Both the position numbers and the translations under genes were made by a program. This document shows, piece by piece, positions 6,146 to 6,152 of a stretch of DNA of 6,152 nucleotides. Each line of letters starts with the position of its first letter. The stretch's first letter is position 1. The notes below the pieces were generated by a model. The model was not told where the DNA came from, did not search any database, and saw only the letters and a list, made by a program, of their open reading frames with translations. Source of the stretch: Bryobacteraceae bacterium (GTDB lineage Bacteria > Acidobacteriota > Terriglobia > Bryobacterales > Bryobacteraceae); contig JADGHK010000168.1 in assembly GCA_019686145.1 (NCBI GenBank), positions 1 to 6,152 of the forward strand, given 5' to 3'.

Positions 6146-6152
6146 CAATCCT

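Overview
The window looks like an ordinary chromosomal segment from a moderately GC-rich bacterium, most likely an acidobacterium (Solibacter/Bryobacter-like). That assignment is an inference from the gene order hemX/ccsA–hemA–hemC–cobA/hemD, the codon character and the general look of the proteins; it was not tested by any search. There are no tRNA or rRNA genes, CRISPR arrays, insertion sequences or phage genes that I can see.

Positions 1–4028 hold four minus-strand genes that read as one tetrapyrrole operon. In transcription order they are: an eight-helix CcsA/HemX-type membrane protein (3207–4028), glutamyl-tRNA reductase HemA (1942–3210), porphobilinogen deaminase HemC (978–1901), and a fused uroporphyrinogen-III methyltransferase/uroporphyrinogen-III synthase (CobA-HemD), which runs off the left edge (1–981). 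Two of the three junctions are 4-bp ATGA stop/start overlaps and the third is a 40-bp gap with its own ribosome binding site. The soluble enzymes catalyse the first committed step of C5-pathway tetrapyrrole synthesis (HemA), the assembly of hydroxymethylbilane (HemC), its closure to uroporphyrinogen III (HemD domain) and the branch to precorrin-2 for siroheme and cobalamin (CobA domain). HemL and HemB, needed between HemA and HemC, are not in the window.

Positions 4029–4135 are a short divergent intergenic region with one candidate minus-strand -10 box and a small perfect inverted repeat.

Positions 4136–6145 hold two plus-strand genes that are probably co-transcribed: a classical short-chain dehydrogenase/reductase (4136–4855), and a single-ring AAA+ ATPase (4883–6145) that corresponds to only the second ATPase module of ClpA/ClpB/ClpC. 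The ATPase keeps every catalytic element of that module, has an LGF tripeptide where Clp unfoldases carry their ClpP-docking loop, and is preceded by an exceptionally complete Shine-Dalgarno sequence. This stand-alone Clp module and the loss of the WWD signature in the CcsA-like protein are the two least routine things here. I see no convincing evidence of a wholly new system.
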